Source: Myxococcales bacterium (GTDB lineage Bacteria; Myxococcota_A; Polyangia; Haliangiales; Haliangiaceae). Taken from it: a stretch of 64,000 nucleotides of DNA. Below, piece after piece: positions 23,876 through 33,222 of this stretch. A program made the translations under genes and the position numbers. A model generated the notes under the pieces. It was not told the origin of the DNA. It did no database searches and saw only the letters and a program-made list of their open reading frames with translations. Location: assembly GCA_016794525.1 (NCBI GenBank), contig JAEUJY010000050.1, positions 55,925 through 119,924 on the forward strand. Direction: 5' to 3'. Within the stretch, counting starts at the first letter, position 1. Each line of letters opens with the position of its first letter.

Positions 23876-24869
23876 CGCGGCGACGGTACCAGGCTTCGCC
23901 CCACGGCTGGGCGGCCAGCGCGGCGGCGATCGCGGCCGGCAGCGGCGGCGGCGGGGTCGGCCACCACGCGGCGGCGTGGGCCGGCGTGCGCGCGCCGATC
24001 ACCACCGCGGCGACGCCGGGCCGCGCGCGCGCCGCCGCCACCGCCAGCGCGGCGACGGTCGCGTGCACCACCTCGGGGTGGCGGCGCAGCCCGTCGAGGC
24101 GTCGCCGGCCGGCGGCGGTGCTGGTGGCCGCCGGTGGCACCTCGCGGGTGAACGCCGCCAGCGCCGCCAGGTCGGGGACGATCGCCTCGAGCCGCGGGCC
24201 CCACGCCGCGCGCTCGTCGCCGGGGCGCCAGCCGAGCGTCGGCGCCAGCTCGCCGGCCAGCGCGCCCTCGGCCAGCGGCGCGCGCGCGATCACCGGCAGC
24301 GTCGCCGCCAGCGCCGCCGGCAGCAGCGCGGCGTCGGCGGCGCGATCGAACAGCGACCAGCGGACGGCGATCGCGGCGGCGCCGGTCTCGACGACGCGGG
24401 TGGCCATCGCCGGATCGGCGACGCCGACGCCCCACGCGCGCAGGTCGCCGGCGCGGACCCGGCCGTCGAGCAGGCCGCGCAGCTCGGGCCAGTGCGGCGC
24501 CTCGAGCCAGTCGTCGTCCCAGCCGTCGAGCCACACCAGCGGCAGCGCCTCGAGCTTGGTCGCGCGCAGCGACGCCTCGAGCGCGGCGGCGACCGCGCCC
24601 ACCGGCGGCGGCCAGCCGCGGCGGCCATCGAAGCGGGTCGCCACCACCACCCGATCGCGGGCCCGCAGCGCGCGCACCGCGGCGCCGACGATCCGCTCCG
24701 ACTCGCCCCAGCCCGGCGCGCACTCGACCAGCGCGCAGCCGTGCTCGATCGCCGCGGCGACCGCGCGCTCGGCGGCGCCGACGTCGGTGTCGCGCAGCGT
24801 GGCCCGGTGGCCGCGGGTGCCCAGGCCCAGCGCGGGCGCGCCGGCGGCGGCGAGATCGGCGACGTGCAT
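23865..24869 (-). CDS. aldo/keto reductase-like protein, degenerate active site
   Basis: A 334-residue TIM-barrel protein of the aldo/keto reductase type (GLGTRG at the start, GWGESERIVGAAVRA, GVGVADPAM, VVIGART near the end). In a normal enzyme the second motif is DxAxxYGxSE, carrying the catalytic Asp and Tyr. Here it reads ECAPGWGESE, so the Asp is Glu and the Tyr is Trp. It may have lost reductase activity or changed reaction. It is the first gene of the five-gene minus run; TACAGT ends 6 nt before its ATG. It is divergent from the molybdenum hydroxylase genes. Confidence 0.75.
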   Translation of the reverse strand: MHVADLAAAGAPALGLGTRGHRATLRDTDVGAAERAVAAAIEHGCALVECAPGWGESERIVGAAVRALRARDRVVVATRFDGRRGWPPPVGAVAAALEASLRATKLEALPLVWLDGWDDDWLEAPHWPELRGLLDGRVRAGDLRAWGVGVADPAMATRVVETGAAAIAVRWSLFDRAADAALLPAALAATLPVIARAPLAEGALAGELAPTLGWRPGDERAAWGPRLEAIVPDLAALAAFTREVPPAATSTAAGRRRLDGLRRHPEVVHATVAALAVAAARARPGVAAVVIGARTPAHAAAWWPTPPPPLPAAIAAALAAQPWGEAWYRRRDER

Positions 24870-24958
24870 CGCGCCACTGTACGCCGGTCGGTGGCCCGCG
24901 TCCTTCGGCCGGGCTCAGCCCTTGTCGCGCCGGTGCCGGCGCCGATACCCTGTCGCCA

Positions 24959-27241
24959 ATGTCTGCTCCCTCCGGTCCGGTCGGCCGCTCGCTGCCGCGC
25001 GTCGACGGCGTCGCCAAGGTCACCGGCGCCGCCCGCTACCTCGACGATCTGCCGCTGGCCGGCGTCCACCACGGCGTCACCGTGCGCTCGACGATCGCGC
25101 ACGGCACCTTCGACGGCCTCGACCTCGATCCCGCCTTCGACTGGAGCCAGGTGGTGGTCGTCACCGCCGATCGGCTGGCGTGGGGCGCCGGGCTGGCGGC
25201 CGGCGGCTTCGGCGAGAACTACGTCGCGATGATCGATCGCGACCAGCCGGCGCTGGTGCCGCCCGGCGGCCGGATCAAGCACGTCGCCGAGCCGCTGGCG
25301 CTGATCGCCGCGCCGACCAAGGCGCTGGCGCTGGCCGCGCGCGCCGCGTGCACGCCGCGCCAGACCGCGCGCCCGGCGGTGCTGACGATCGACGACGCGC
25401 TGCGCGCCGACGTCGTGCTCTACGGCGACGACAACGTCTTCAAGCAGTTCCTGATCCGCAAGGGCCACGCCGACGACGACGAGTTCGATCTGGCGATGGT
25501 CGCGGCCGCGCAGATCATCGAGGGCACCTACCACACCGGCGCCCAGGAGCAGATGTACATCGAGCCCCAGGCGATGGCCGCGTGGAAGGACGGCGCGGTC
25601 CACGTCGCCGGCTCGATGCAGTGCCCGTACTACGTGCACAAGGCGCTCAAGGTGCTGCTCGGGTGCGGCGCCGACGACGTCGTCGTGGCCCAGACCGTCA
25701 CCGGCGGCGGGTTCGGCGGCAAGGAGGAGTACCCGTCGATGCTGGCCGCGCACTGCGTGATGCTGACCTCGGCGGTCGGCGCGCCGGTGAAGATGGTCTA
25801 CGAGCGCGACGAGGACATCGCCGCCACCACCAAGCGCCACCCGGCGCGGGTGCGCCACCGGCTCGGCCTCGACGCCGACGGCGCGATCGTCGCGATCGAC
25901 GTCGACGTCGTTTTCGACGGCGGCGCCTACCTGACCTTGTCGCCGGTCGTGCTGTCGCGCGGCGTCCTCCACGCCGCCGGGCCGTACCGCGCGCCGGTGG
26001 TGCGGGTGCGCGGCCGCGCGGTCGCGACCAACCACCCGCCGCACGGCGCGTTCCGCGGCTTCGGCGCGCCGCAGACGACGTTCGCGTACGAGCGGCAGAT
26101 CGACAAGGCGGCGCGGGCGCTCGGCGTCGCGCCGTGGGCCTACCGCACCCGCCACGCGCTGCGGCCCGGCGACACCACCGCCACCGGCCAGCGGCTCGAG
26201 CACTCGGTCGGCACCGACGACATCCTCGCGGCGATCGCCAAGGTGGCCGGCCCGCCGCCGGCCCGGACCGGCGAGAACGCCCACGGCGCGCCGGTCGTGC
26301 GCGGCCGCGGCTACGCCTTCTACTTCCACGGCGCCGGCTTCACCGGCTCGGGCGAGCAGCGGCTGGCCGGCAAGGCCTCGGTCGTCGCGCGCCCCGACGG
26401 CACCGTCGCGGTGCTGGCCAGCTCGACCGACATGGGGCAGGGCGCGATCACGATCTTCGCGCAGATCGCCGCCGACGCGCTGGGCCTGCCGCCGAGCGCG
26501 ATCGTCGTGCCCGACCCGGCGACCGACGTCGTGCCCGACAGCGGCCCGACGGTGGCCAGCCGCACCGCGATGGTGGTCGGCGGCCTGGTCGAGCGCGCCG
26601 CCACCGCGCTCAAGGCCCGGGTCGAGGCGTGGGCCGCCGGCGCCGGCGTCGCCGGCGACTTCACCGCCCGCGCCGCCGCGATGATCGCCGCCGGCGCCGG
26701 GCTCGACGCCCACGGCGCGCTGGCCGAGACCGTGCAGTACGAGCCGCCGCCCGGCATCCACTGGGACGACGCGACCTACACCGGCCAGGCCTACCCGTGC
26801 TTCGGCTGGGCCGGCTGCCTGGTCGACGTCGAGGTCGATCGCGACACCCACCAGGTCGCGATCACCCGCTGCGTCCACGCGGTCGACGTCGGCAAGGCGA
26901 TCAACCCGGTGATCGTCGCCGGCCAGATCGAGGGCGGCACGGTCCAGGCGCTGGGCTGGGCGGTGCTCGAGAGCGTGCGCTACAAGGACGGCAAGGTGAC
27001 CAACGCGTCGATGACCAACTGCATCGTGCCGACCTTCGGCGACGTGCCCGACCTCGAGACGATCATCGTCGAGTGCCCGTACCCGTTCGGCCCGCACGGC
27101 GCCAAGGGCGTCGGCGAGATCCCGATGGACGGCCCGGCCGCGGCGGTGGCCAACGCGCTCGAGGACGCGCTCGGCGTCGCCTTCGACCACGTGCCGATCT
27201 TGCCCGAGGACATCGCCCGGGCGCTGGCGGGGGCGTCGTGA
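24959..27241 (+). CDS. molybdenum hydroxylase large subunit (xanthine dehydrogenase family)
   Basis: A 760-residue molybdopterin-binding subunit. The N-terminal a/b hammerhead starts at VDGVAKVTGAARYLDDL. GGGFGGKEEYPS (about 249-260), GQGAITIFAQ (about 494-503), the INPVIVAGQIEGG block and GAKGVGEIP (about 714-722, with the catalytic Glu) are the cofactor-binding signatures. The family hydroxylates purines, aldehydes or aromatic heterocycles; the substrate cannot be assigned. TACCCT ends 7 nt before the ATG. The next gene starts in its stop codon (GTGA). No XdhC-type maturation gene is in the window. Confidence 0.9.
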   Translation: MSAPSGPVGRSLPRVDGVAKVTGAARYLDDLPLAGVHHGVTVRSTIAHGTFDGLDLDPAFDWSQVVVVTADRLAWGAGLAAGGFGENYVAMIDRDQPALVPPGGRIKHVAEPLALIAAPTKALALAARAACTPRQTARPAVLTIDDALRADVVLYGDDNVFKQFLIRKGHADDDEFDLAMVAAAQIIEGTYHTGAQEQMYIEPQAMAAWKDGAVHVAGSMQCPYYVHKALKVLLGCGADDVVVAQTVTGGGFGGKEEYPSMLAAHCVMLTSAVGAPVKMVYERDEDIAATTKRHPARVRHRLGLDADGAIVAIDVDVVFDGGAYLTLSPVVLSRGVLHAAGPYRAPVVRVRGRAVATNHPPHGAFRGFGAPQTTFAYERQIDKAARALGVAPWAYRTRHALRPGDTTATGQRLEHSVGTDDILAAIAKVAGPPPARTGENAHGAPVVRGRGYAFYFHGAGFTGSGEQRLAGKASVVARPDGTVAVLASSTDMGQGAITIFAQIAADALGLPPSAIVVPDPATDVVPDSGPTVASRTAMVVGGLVERAATALKARVEAWAAGAGVAGDFTARAAAMIAAGAGLDAHGALAETVQYEPPPGIHWDDATYTGQAYPCFGWAGCLVDVEVDRDTHQVAITRCVHAVDVGKAINPVIVAGQIEGGTVQALGWAVLESVRYKDGKVTNASMTNCIVPTFGDVPDLETIIVECPYPFGPHGAKGVGEIPMDGPAAAVANALEDALGVAFDHVPILPEDIARALAGAS

Positions 27242-27726
27242 CCGCGCCGCTGACGATCACCGTCAACGGCCAGCCGCGCACCGTCGCGGCGTCGCCGTGG
27301 CGGCGCCTGCTCGACGTGCTGCGCGAGGACCTCGGCCTGACCGGCACCAAGGAAGGCTGCGGCGAGGGCGAGTGCGGCGCGTGCACGGTGCTGCTCGACG
27401 GCGCGCCGGTGTGCAGCTGCCTGGTCGTGGCCGGGCAGGCCGACGGCCGCGCGGTCACCACCGTCGAGGGCCTGGCCGACGGCCCGCTCCTGCACGCGGT
27501 CCAGCGCGAGCTGGTCGCGCGCGGCGGCGCGCAGTGCGGCATCTGCACGCCCGGCATCGCGGTGTGCGCGGCGGCGGTGGTCGACGCCGGCGCCTGCAAG
27601 GGCGGCGACGCCCGGGCCCAGGTCCGCGAGCTCTTGGCCGGCAACATCTGTCGCTGCACCGGCTACCAGCTGATCGTCGACGCGATCGTCGCCGCGGCCG
27701 CCGACGTCGAGCGAGGCCAGCCGTGA
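27238..27726 (+). CDS. molybdenum hydroxylase 2Fe-2S subunit
   Basis: A 162-residue iron-sulfur subunit that passes electrons from the molybdenum site to FAD. The plant-ferredoxin-like cluster ligands are C41, C46, C49 and C61 in CGEGECGACT...SC. The second helical cluster ligands are C100, C103, C138 and C140 in CGICTPG and CRCTGYQ. The length is normal for the family. The GTG start overlaps the stop of the large subunit (GTGA) and the stop overlaps the next start (GTGA), so all three subunits are coupled. Confidence 0.92.
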   Translation: MTAPLTITVNGQPRTVAASPWRRLLDVLREDLGLTGTKEGCGEGECGACTVLLDGAPVCSCLVVAGQADGRAVTTVEGLADGPLLHAVQRELVARGGAQCGICTPGIAVCAAAVVDAGACKGGDARAQVRELLAGNICRCTGYQLIVDAIVAAAADVERGQP

Positions 27727-28565
27727 CCGCCTACCTGCGCCCCACCGACGACGCCCACGCGATCGCGCTGCGCGCCGCCCACGCCGACTACCTGGTGCTG
27801 GCCGGCGGCACCGATCTGCTGGTCGCCGCGCACCACAAGCCGGTGCCGGTCGGCATCCTCGACATCGCCGGCCGCTTCGCCGGCATCACCGTCGACGCCG
27901 CCGGCGCCCGGATCGGCGCCGGCACCAGCTGGCGCGCGATCGCGACGTCCGCCGAGCTGGCGGCGACCTGGCCGATCCTGCCGGCGGCGGCCCGCGAGGT
28001 CGGCGCGCTGCAGATCCAGACCCGCGGCACGATCGGCGGCAACCTGGCGACGTCGTCGCCGGTCGGCGACGGCCTGCCGGTGCTGCTCGCGCTCGACGCG
28101 ACGATCCACCTGGCGTCGGTGCGCGGCGCGCGGACCGTGCCGTACCACCAGTTCTGCACCGGCTATCGCACCACCGCGCTCGGCGCCGACGAGCTGATCA
28201 CCGCGGTCACCGTGCCGCGGCCGGCGCCTGGCACCTACCTCGGCTGGCGCAAGGTCGGCACCCGCGCCGCGCAGTCGATCTCCAAGGTGATGGCGGCGTG
28301 CGCGCTCGAGATCGTCGACGGCCGGATCGCGACCGCGCGGTTCGGCGTCGGGGCGGTCGCGGCCCGGCCGATCCGCGCCGCCGCCGCCGAGGCCGCCGCG
28401 ACCGGCCAGCCGCCGACCGCCGCGGTCGCCGCCGCGGTCGCCGCCGCGCTCCGCCACGACATCACGCCGATCGACGACGTCCGCTCGACCGCCGCCTACC
28501 GCCTCGAGGTCGCCGGCAACCTGCTGGCGCGCTTCGTCACCAACGCCGGGCGGACCCAGGGGTAG
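27723..28565 (+). CDS. molybdenum hydroxylase FAD-binding subunit
   Basis: A 280-residue subunit of the CoxM/XdhB type. The FAD pyrophosphate-binding loop is YLVLAGGTDLL, and TRGTIGGNLATSSPVGDG is the second FAD motif. The C-terminal third matches the CO_deh_flav_C region (RPIRAAAAEAA). It accepts electrons from the iron-sulfur subunit and passes them to NAD or another acceptor. GTG start in a GTGA overlap with the preceding gene. The order large-small-medium is one of the usual ones. Confidence 0.9.
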   Translation: MTAYLRPTDDAHAIALRAAHADYLVLAGGTDLLVAAHHKPVPVGILDIAGRFAGITVDAAGARIGAGTSWRAIATSAELAATWPILPAAAREVGALQIQTRGTIGGNLATSSPVGDGLPVLLALDATIHLASVRGARTVPYHQFCTGYRTTALGADELITAVTVPRPAPGTYLGWRKVGTRAAQSISKVMAACALEIVDGRIATARFGVGAVAARPIRAAAAEAAATGQPPTAAVAAAVAAALRHDITPIDDVRSTAAYRLEVAGNLLARFVTNAGRTQG

Positions 28566-28567
28566 CG

Positions 28568-29695
28568 GTGGCCACCGACGATCCCGAGCGACCGTCGGGG
28601 CCCGACGAGCCGGCGGCGCCGCCGGCCGCGCCGGAGCCGCTCGAGCCGCAGCGCTCGGGCTCGGTCGAGGTCGCGGTCGACGACGGGCCGTCGGCCCCGG
28701 CCGGCGCGCCGCGCCGCCGCCGCGCGACCACCGCCGCGATCGCGCTGACCGGCCACGTCGTCCACGCCGCCGATCGGGTCGCCGCGGTGGCCGACGTCGT
28801 CGGCGGCAAGATCGGCGACGTCGTCGGCGAGTCGCTGACCCACCTGCCGGGCGTGCCGCGCACCCACAAGGCCAGCGTCATGGCCCGCGGCGTCGTCGTC
28901 GGCTTCTGCCTGGTGTTCGCGTGGATCGCGGTGATCGTCGGGCTGCAGCTGCGCGGTCGCCACCCGCCGGACTTCCGGCCCGACGCCGAGCGGGTGCTAG
29001 CGGCGGTGCGCGACGGCCAGTTCTCCGAGGTCTACCGCGACGCCTCGGCGCGCATGCAAGAGGTCGTGCTCGAGGACACGTTCATCGTCCAGATGACCGA
29101 CCTCAACCGCTCGCTGGGGCGGTTCCGCGAGGTCACGTCGGTCGTGCACACCGAGATCAACCGCGGCCCCGGCGGCCGCACCGGCCGGGTCGACGTGCGG
29201 CTGGCGTACGAGCGCGCCGCCACCCGCGGCAGCCTCAGCTTCCGCTGGGAGGACGGGCAGTGGAAGCTGCTCGGCCTGTCGGTCGAGGTGCCAGAGTCGC
29301 TGCTCGCGGTGGTCGGCACCGCCGAGGCGCGCCGCGATCGCGTCGCCGGCAACCAGGCCGAGCTGCGCGCGCTGGTGACCGCGGTGCTGACGCTGTCGTC
29401 GGCCGGCCAGGCCGAGGAGCTGTACCGCGGCGCCGCGCCCGGGTTCCAGGACTCGATCTCGCTCGAGGACTTCGAGCGGACGATCGAGCGCTACCGCGCG
29501 CTCGGCAACTTCCACCGCGTCCTCAACATCACCTGGGCCCAGCTGTCGCCGAGCCACACCACGACCAGCGTCGAGTGCCTGGTCGAGTTCGACAACGCCA
29601 CGATCAACACCAGCTTCAAGTTCGTGAAGATCGACGGCGTCTGGCGGATGGCCAAGTTCAAGCTGATCCTGCCGCTGCCGCGCGAGCCGCGGTGA
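28568..29695 (+). CDS. single-pass membrane protein with two NTF2/DUF4019-like domains
   Basis: A 375-residue protein starting at GTG 28568, 2 nt after the preceding stop. The first 100 residues are Pro/Ala-rich and cytoplasmic, one transmembrane helix lies at about 101-125 (GVVVGFCLVFAWIAVIVGLQL), and two similar extracytoplasmic domains follow. Both have the helix-plus-sheet layout of small DUF3887/DUF4019-type folds (for example EVYRDASARMQEVVLEDTF and ELYRGAAPGFQDSISLEDF). It is co-transcribed with the molybdenum hydroxylase genes. Function unknown. Confidence 0.7.
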   Translation: MATDDPERPSGPDEPAAPPAAPEPLEPQRSGSVEVAVDDGPSAPAGAPRRRRATTAAIALTGHVVHAADRVAAVADVVGGKIGDVVGESLTHLPGVPRTHKASVMARGVVVGFCLVFAWIAVIVGLQLRGRHPPDFRPDAERVLAAVRDGQFSEVYRDASARMQEVVLEDTFIVQMTDLNRSLGRFREVTSVVHTEINRGPGGRTGRVDVRLAYERAATRGSLSFRWEDGQWKLLGLSVEVPESLLAVVGTAEARRDRVAGNQAELRALVTAVLTLSSAGQAEELYRGAAPGFQDSISLEDFERTIERYRALGNFHRVLNITWAQLSPSHTTTSVECLVEFDNATINTSFKFVKIDGVWRMAKFKLILPLPREPR

Positions 29696-29706
29696 GCTGC
29701 TCCTAC

Positions 29707-29754
29707 GAGGGCGTGTCGCCACGCCCTCACCCGTCGGGTCATGCCCCGACGGGG
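29707..29754 (+). terminator. tandem hairpins after the molybdenum hydroxylase run
   Basis: Two adjacent stems of 9 bp each (29707-29715 with 29720-29728; 29730-29738 with about 29745-29753) lie 12 nt after the stop codon. There is no T-run, as is common in G+C-rich genomes. Confidence 0.55.
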
Positions 29755-30004
29755 CCCTTACCCGAGACCTGCGCATTTGTCACACCTCCCCGGCCGCCCT
29801 GGTGCCGGCGGATCGCCGGGCCCTGATCACGTCGTTTGGGGTGAAGAGAGAGAGCACGCGACGGTGGCGAGGGCTGCGGTCGGCATGGCGATGATCGCGA
29901 GACCGACGAGGTGGCCGCCTGGATCGGGCCTGGGCTCCGCGGCCTCTGGTTCTGGGATCCCGAACGAAGTGATCAGGGATAGCCGCGCGCGCTGTGTGGG
30001 TTGT

Positions 30005-30061
30005 GAAGAACGGCGCCCCGCTCATCGCCTGCAGCCGGCCGCCCTCGCCGCGCCGTTCTTC
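30005..30061. repeat. 11-bp perfect inverted repeat near the first transposase
   Basis: GAAGAACGGCG (30005-30015) and CGCCGTTCTTC (30051-30061) are exact complements around a 35-nt loop. Such a structure upstream of an HUH/Y1 transposase gene could be a REP-type substrate, but no second copy was recognised in the window. Confidence 0.45.
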
Positions 30062-30271
30062 AAGGCGGTGTGGGCAACCGCGCGATGTCGGAGACACGGG
30101 TCGGCCGGTGCGACGCCAGGCGCGGTTGTCCACCACCGCCGGCAACTCCACAGCGCTCCGGGAGGTGCCCGCCTCCGTGACCGCCATCGCGGTCGACGCA
30201 GCGCGCGCCGGTCGCCGGCGTGATCGCCGGCCTGCTCGCCGATCTTCGCGCGCCGAAATTCGCCGCGTCCC

Positions 30272-30299
30272 TTGACGATTCGCCAGCGTGTCATATATT
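30272..30299 (+). promoter_or_regulatory. sigma-70 promoter of the first REP-associated transposase
   Basis: TTGACG (30272-30277), a 16-nt spacer, then TATATT (30294-30299), followed 11 nt later by the ATG. This is one of the best sigma-70 promoters in the window. A similar arrangement (TTGACGA, GTCAT(G)ATA, CCA, ATCAT) precedes the second transposase at 41298-41338. Confidence 0.6.
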
Positions 30300-30310
30300 G
30301 GCCCAATCAT

Positions 30311-31075
30311 ATGAGGGCGCGGAAGGCGAGGCAGCTGGGGTTGACCGGGACCGAGGGCGCGCCGCGTCGCGCGAGCAACCCGACGGGGCGCGGCGGCAAG
30401 CGCGCCGGCGCGGGACGCAAGCGGACGCTGCCCGGCCCGCCCCGCGGCAAGCACCGCGCGCGGCCGTTCCACGATCGCCGGCTGCCGGTGCACGTCGTCC
30501 TGCGCGTCACGCGGCAGGTCGGCCGGCTGCGTCGCCCGCAGGCCTATGCGGCGGTCCGCGCGGCGATGATCGCGCTGGTCGGGCGCGCCGACTTCCGCGT
30601 CGTCCACCTGTCGATCCAGCGCCACCACATCCACCTCGTGTGCGAGGCCGCCGACCGCCGCGCGCTGGCCAACGGCGTCCGCGCGCTGTGCGTCTCAGCC
30701 GCCCGCCGCCTGAACGCGCTGATCGTCGAGGAGCCCGGCGCGCCGCGCCGCGGCCGGGTCTTCACCGACCGCTACCACGCTACGTCCCTCAGGCGCCCGC
30801 GCCAGGCGCGCCACGCGCTGGCCTACGTGCTCAACAACTGGCGCCGCCACCGCGAAGATCACGCCGGCCTCGGGCAGCGCCGCGCGCCGCTCGACCGCTA
30901 CGCCAGCGGCGTGGCCTTCGCCGGCTGGGCCGAGCGCGACGGCGTGCCGTTCGCGTGGCCCAAGGACTTCGAGCCGATGCCCACGGCGGCGCCGCAGACC
31001 TGGCTCATGCAGCGCGGCTGGAAGCGCGGCGGCCCGCCGCTCAGCCTCTGGGAGCGCCCCGGGCCGCTGACGTGA
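30311..31075 (+). CDS. REP-associated (HUH/Y1) transposase 1
   Basis: A 254-residue single-strand-type transposase of the TnpA_REP (RAYT) group. The metal-binding HUH motif is HIH (106-108) in HHIHLVCEA, and the nucleophile is probably Y172 in AYVLNNWRRH. A basic GRGGKRAGAGRKR segment precedes the catalytic domain, and FTDRYHAT is typical of the group. RAYTs cut and join palindromic single-stranded DNA and are linked to dispersion of REP repeats. Its paralogue at 41336 shares layout and promoter. It is a single-copy gene without visible terminal repeats. Confidence 0.85.
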   Translation: MRARKARQLGLTGTEGAPRRASNPTGRGGKRAGAGRKRTLPGPPRGKHRARPFHDRRLPVHVVLRVTRQVGRLRRPQAYAAVRAAMIALVGRADFRVVHLSIQRHHIHLVCEAADRRALANGVRALCVSAARRLNALIVEEPGAPRRGRVFTDRYHATSLRRPRQARHALAYVLNNWRRHREDHAGLGQRRAPLDRYASGVAFAGWAERDGVPFAWPKDFEPMPTAAPQTWLMQRGWKRGGPPLSLWERPGPLT

Positions 31076-31134
31076 GGCAAGCGGCGCAGCCGGGCAGCGC
31101 CGGCCACCACGCCTGCCCGTGGCCAGCGTGACGC

Positions 31135-33222
31135 TCAGGCCGCGGTCGTCGGCCGCTTGCGCCGCGCCCACAGCGCGGCGGCCAGGGCCGCCAGCGGCCA
31201 CAGCAGCCAGCTGGCCCACGTCCACCACGGCCGCACGAAGCGCACGGTCAGGTGGTGGTGGCCGGGCGGGGCGTCGACCGCGAGGAAGTCGGGGCTGACC
31301 CGGCGCAGCCGGATCGGCGCGCCGTCGAGCGTCGCCCGCCAGCGCGGGTGCCAGCTCTCGCGGATCACGAACGTCGTCGGCGCGCGCACGTCGAGATCGG
31401 CGTCGATGCGCGAGCGGCCGCGGCGGATCGCCCGGGCGTCGCCGTCGGGGGGCGGGCCGGCGCCGCCGTGGCCGGCGTGGGCCAGCAGCTGATCGCGCAT
31501 CGCCGCGTCGGTGTCCTGCCACGCCAGCACCGCCTTGCGCAGCGCCGCGCGGCCGGGCGGCAGCGTGCCGGTGATCTGCACCGGCCCCACCAGCCCCGGC
31601 GCCGGCAGCTCGCGCAGCTCGAAGTGCGCGGTCTTCGCCAGCACCGTGCCGCCGACCTCGAGGCCCTTCTCGGGCGTGCACAGCACCAGCGGCGCGTCGT
31701 AGATCCACGCCGCGCGCGGGGCCACCGGCGTCGCCCACAGGTAGACGAAGTTGGGCGACGACTGCAGCGCGGCGCCGCCGTAGACCACCAGCTGGGGACG
31801 ATCGACCTCGATGTACGGCAGGATCATCGCCCAGTGGTTCTCGGGGCCGCGGTTCTGGATCCGCCCCGGGCGCGCGGCGGCGATCGCCGGCATCAGCTCC
31901 TCGAGCTCGGCGCGGTAGACCGTCTCCCAGTCGGTCGAGATCCGCACCCGGTCCGCGAGCGTCGACAAGACCGGCACCGTCGCGAGGATCACCGCGCCCA
32001 GCCACGCGCCCATCGCCGCCTGCAGGAAGACGCCGTGGCGGCGGCGATCGGCCCAGCGCACGACGTGCTGGGCCAGGCCGACCACGCCGGCGCCGACGCC
32101 CATCGCCACCACCACCTGCAGCGCGCCCATGAACCGGATCGCCGGGAACAGATCGTCCTGGCCGCTCTTGAGCGCGCGGCCGACGCCGATCACGAAGCCG
32201 AACACCAGCGCCGCCAGGGTGAGCGCGCGCAGCGCGTAGGCGCGGCGATCGACGAAGCCGCCGACGATCAGCCCGAGCGGGATCAGCGCGGTCAGCACGC
32301 TCCAGCGGCCCTCGTCGAAGAACTTGCCGCTGAGCAGCCAGCGCCCGAGCTTGGCGAAGCCGGGGCCGGCCTCCTCGGGCAGGCGGTGCGGGAAGCCGCC
32401 GAACGCGGTGTAGTCGACGATCGTCGGCAGCCACGCCGCGGCGCTGGCGACGAGCAGCGCGGCGCCGAGCACCGCGACCCGCGCCAGCGGCCGCCACGCC
32501 GGCCCCGGCGGCGACGGGTACGGCCACCACGGCGTCGCCGGGATCGCGATCGCCAGCGCGGTCGTCACCGCCAGCGGCGCCAGCGCCGCGCCCAGCGCCA
32601 TGCCGGCGACCGGGTGGCTCATGCCGACGAACGCGCCCCACGCGATCGCCGGCGCCAGGTTGGTGCCGCGGCGCAGCCACTGCAAGCCGTGGGCGAGCGC
32701 CAGCGGGAACGTGGCGAACGCCGAAACCTGCGTGAACAGCCCGACCAGGAACACGCCGTCGGCGCCGTGGCCCCACTTCGAGTTCGACACCGTCAGCGCG
32801 ATCGCCACGCCGCCGCCCAGCGCCGGCCACGGCTCGACCTCGAGCACGCGCAGCGCGCGGTAGCCCGCGGCCGGCACCAGCGCCAGCGGCACCAGCACGG
32901 CGAGCTGGAACCAGAACAGCGTGTGGCCGAACAGCGCGCCGAGCAGCCCGGGCACGCCGGCGGGCAAGAGCTGGTAGTAGTAGCCGGTCGGGAAGCCGGC
33001 GTTGGCCGACGGGTTCCACAGGTCGGTGTCGCCGTGGCGCAGCCCGTCGGCGACGCGCACCGCCTCGGTCCAGTGGAAGCTGTTGTCGTCGCCGGCCAGC
33101 TCGCCGGCGAACACCCGGCGGTAGGTGTAGCCGATCACCACCGTCACGATCGCCAGCACGATCAGCGGCAGCGCGCGCATGAGCGCGTCGGCCGGATCGC
33201 GGCGGTGCGGCGCGGCGCTCAC
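31135..33222 (-). CDS. YfhO/GT-C-like polytopic membrane protein
   Basis: A 695-residue membrane protein with about 10-12 hydrophobic helices. The first extracytoplasmic loop has [11 protein letters not shown] and [19 protein letters not shown], the kind of loop that carries the acidic active site in GT-C glycosyltransferases. The C-terminal soluble part ([27 protein letters not shown]) is the typical YfhO ending. It probably transfers sugar from a lipid carrier or acts on envelope glycans. GTG start overlaps the ribokinase-type gene stop (GTGA), so both are one transcript. Acceptor unknown. Confidence 0.7.
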   Translation of the reverse strand: MSAAPHRRDPADALMRALPLIVLAIVTVVIGYTYRRVFAGELAGDDNSFHWTEAVRVADGLRHGDTDLWNPSANAGFPTGYYYQLLPAGVPGLLGALFGHTLFWFQLAVLVPLALVPAAGYRALRVLEVEPWPALGGGVAIALTVSNSKWGHGADGVFLVGLFTQVSAFATFPLALAHGLQWLRRGTNLAPAIAWGAFVGMSHPVAGMALGAALAPLAVTTALAIAIPATPWWPYPSPPGPAWRPLARVAVLGAALLVASAAAWLPTIVDYTAFGGFPHRLPEEAGPGFAKLGRWLLSGKFFDEGRWSVLTALIPLGLIVGGFVDRRAYALRALTLAALVFGFVIGVGRALKSGQDDLFPAIRFMGALQVVVAMGVGAGVVGLAQHVVRWADRRRHGVFLQAAMGAWLGAVILATVPVLSTLADRVRISTDWETVYRAELEELMPAIAAARPGRIQNRGPENHWAMILPYIEVDRPQLVVYGGAALQSSPNFVYLWATPVAPRAAWIYDAPLVLCTPEKGLEVGGTVLAKTAHFELRELPAPGLVGPVQITGTLPPGRAALRKAVLAWQDTDAAMRDQLLAHAGHGGAGPPPDGDARAIRRGRSRIDADLDVRAPTTFVIRESWHPRWRATLDGAPIRLRRVSPDFLAVDAPPGHHHLTVRFVRPWWTWASWLLWPLAALAAALWARRKRPTTAA

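Larger units (their letters stand above)
29696..30310. other. 615-bp gene-free region with hairpins
   Basis: No ORF here looks real. Two strong hairpins follow the membrane-protein gene: GAGGGCGTG/CACGCCCTC (29707-29728) and CCCGTCGGG/CCCGACGGG (29730-29754), probably a terminator. Further on is an 11-bp inverted repeat at 30005-30061. The last 40 bp hold the transposase promoter. The middle looks like unstructured relic DNA. Confidence 0.6.

Noticed and set aside
24959..28565. Assigning the molybdenum hydroxylase to xanthine or CO oxidation
   Set aside because: The active-site loop residues that separate these activities could not be aligned reliably by eye, and no pathway genes are adjacent.
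29741..30275. Possible small ORFs in the 615-bp gap
   Set aside because: They lack conserved sequence, start signals and normal codon bias; the region looks like relic intergenic DNA.
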